From NCBI GenBank assembly GCA_029266295.1, contig JAQSXD010000271.1:1-5642 (forward strand): a stretch of DNA of 5,642 nt. The letters run 5' to 3'. Under the pieces are notes generated by a model. The model searched no databases and had not been told where the DNA came from. It saw only the letters and a program-made list of their open reading frames with translations. Position 1 is the stretch's first letter; every line of letters starts with the position of its first letter. This DNA is from Bacillota bacterium (lineage in GTDB: Bacteria > Bacillota > Clostridia > Peptostreptococcales > Anaerovoracaceae). Shown piece by piece: positions 5,321 to 5,642 of the stretch. Made by a program: the position numbers and the translations under genes.

Positions 5321-5642
5321 TTACATCTCATTTACCGGATAGAAAATCTCAGTCCATTTCTCAAAGTCATCAGCAGCTCTTTCATAATTATGGCTGTTGA
5401 TTGCTTCCTGCATAGCTTCATAGTACCATTTGCCCTTCTGCAAATCCTTAAATTGAATTGCATCCGGAAGGATATTTTCCTCATGCACTCTGCGTTCCAA
5501 TACATTATTGACCATTGTTACAAATTCCGCTCTCGTAATGTACTGATCCGGTTTGAAAGTGCCGTCTTCATATCCTTTTACCCATCCCTTCGCTGCTGCG
5601 GAGAGGATATACTTCTCAGCCCAGTGTCCGCTGACATCTGAG
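5321..5642 (-). CDS. S-layer homology (SLH) domain protein, C-terminal end (partial)
   Basis: These are the last 106 codons of a gene that enters the window at its right edge and ends with TAA at 5321-5323. Visible residues 2-50 form a nearly complete SLH domain: DVSGHWAEKYI at the start, GWVKGYEDGTFKPDQYITRAEF in the middle (quoted here as GWVKGYEDGTF at 19-29 and ITRAEF at 35-40), and VNNVLER at its end. A second, shorter SLH-like unit follows (FKDLQKGKWYYEAMQEA, 64-80) but lacks the GY-DGTF and TRAE parts. The chain ends with EKWTEIFYPVNEM. SLH domains anchor exported proteins to pyruvylated secondary cell-wall polymers. The protein therefore very likely acts at the cell surface, with signal peptide and functional domains upstream outside the window. 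What it does besides anchoring cannot be told. Confidence 0.9.
   Translation of the reverse strand, partial: SDVSGHWAEKYILSAAAKGWVKGYEDGTFKPDQYITRAEFVTMVNNVLERRVHEENILPDAIQFKDLQKGKWYYEAMQEAINSHNYERAADDFEKWTEIFYPVNEM

Noticed and set aside
5140..5641. Two overlapping plus-strand frames (5140-5400 and 5390-5641)
   Set aside because: They cross hairpins and lie antisense to the SLH domain, which is clearly the coding frame.

Overview
The window holds part of a Gram-positive, endospore-forming bacterial chromosome, most likely an anaerobic member of the Clostridia. Three things point there: a full-length spoIVA gene (found only in endospore formers), the C-terminal end of an S-layer-homology (SLH) protein of a type common in Clostridia, and a kdpF-kdpA-kdpB potassium-pump operon with strong Firmicute-type Shine-Dalgarno sites. 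Genus and species cannot be told from the sequence. Every gene I can support lies on the minus strand, so transcription runs from right (5642) to left (1).

Layout in the direction of transcription. (1) 5642-5321 is the last 106 codons of an SLH-domain protein whose start lies outside the window. (2) 5320-4932 is a 389-bp gap. It holds a large inverted repeat that probably ends the SLH transcript, a possible sigma-E promoter, and a spoIVA leader with one AT-rich and one GC-rich hairpin. (3) 4931-3453 is spoIVA, 492 codons with a TTG start, encoding the ATPase that builds the base of the spore coat. (4) 3452-3070 is a 383-bp gap with an unusual run of four hairpins (3219-3365), followed by a pair of direct repeats and a weak promoter that look like a KdpE-controlled kdp promoter. 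(5) 3069-2980 is kdpF, a 29-codon gene with a GTG start that is easy to miss. (6) 2983-1295 is kdpA, complete. (7) 1283-1 is kdpB, missing its C-terminal part at the left edge. kdpC, and perhaps kdpD/kdpE, would be expected to the left of the window.

The three kdp genes form a tight operon. kdpF and kdpA overlap by 4 bp (ATGA), and the kdpB ribosome binding site overlaps the kdpA stop codon. Together with KdpC they would form the high-affinity, ATP-driven K+ uptake complex used when external K+ is scarce. spoIVA is a separate unit that ends in a clear intrinsic terminator before the kdp promoter region.

The coding genes belong to well-known families. The parts that deserve a second look are non-coding: the spoIVA-kdpF hairpin stack, where two terminator-like hairpins facing opposite ways share three bases and a near-perfect 46-nt snapback sits beside them; the putative KdpE repeats; and the palindromic elements on either side of the spoIVA promoter.
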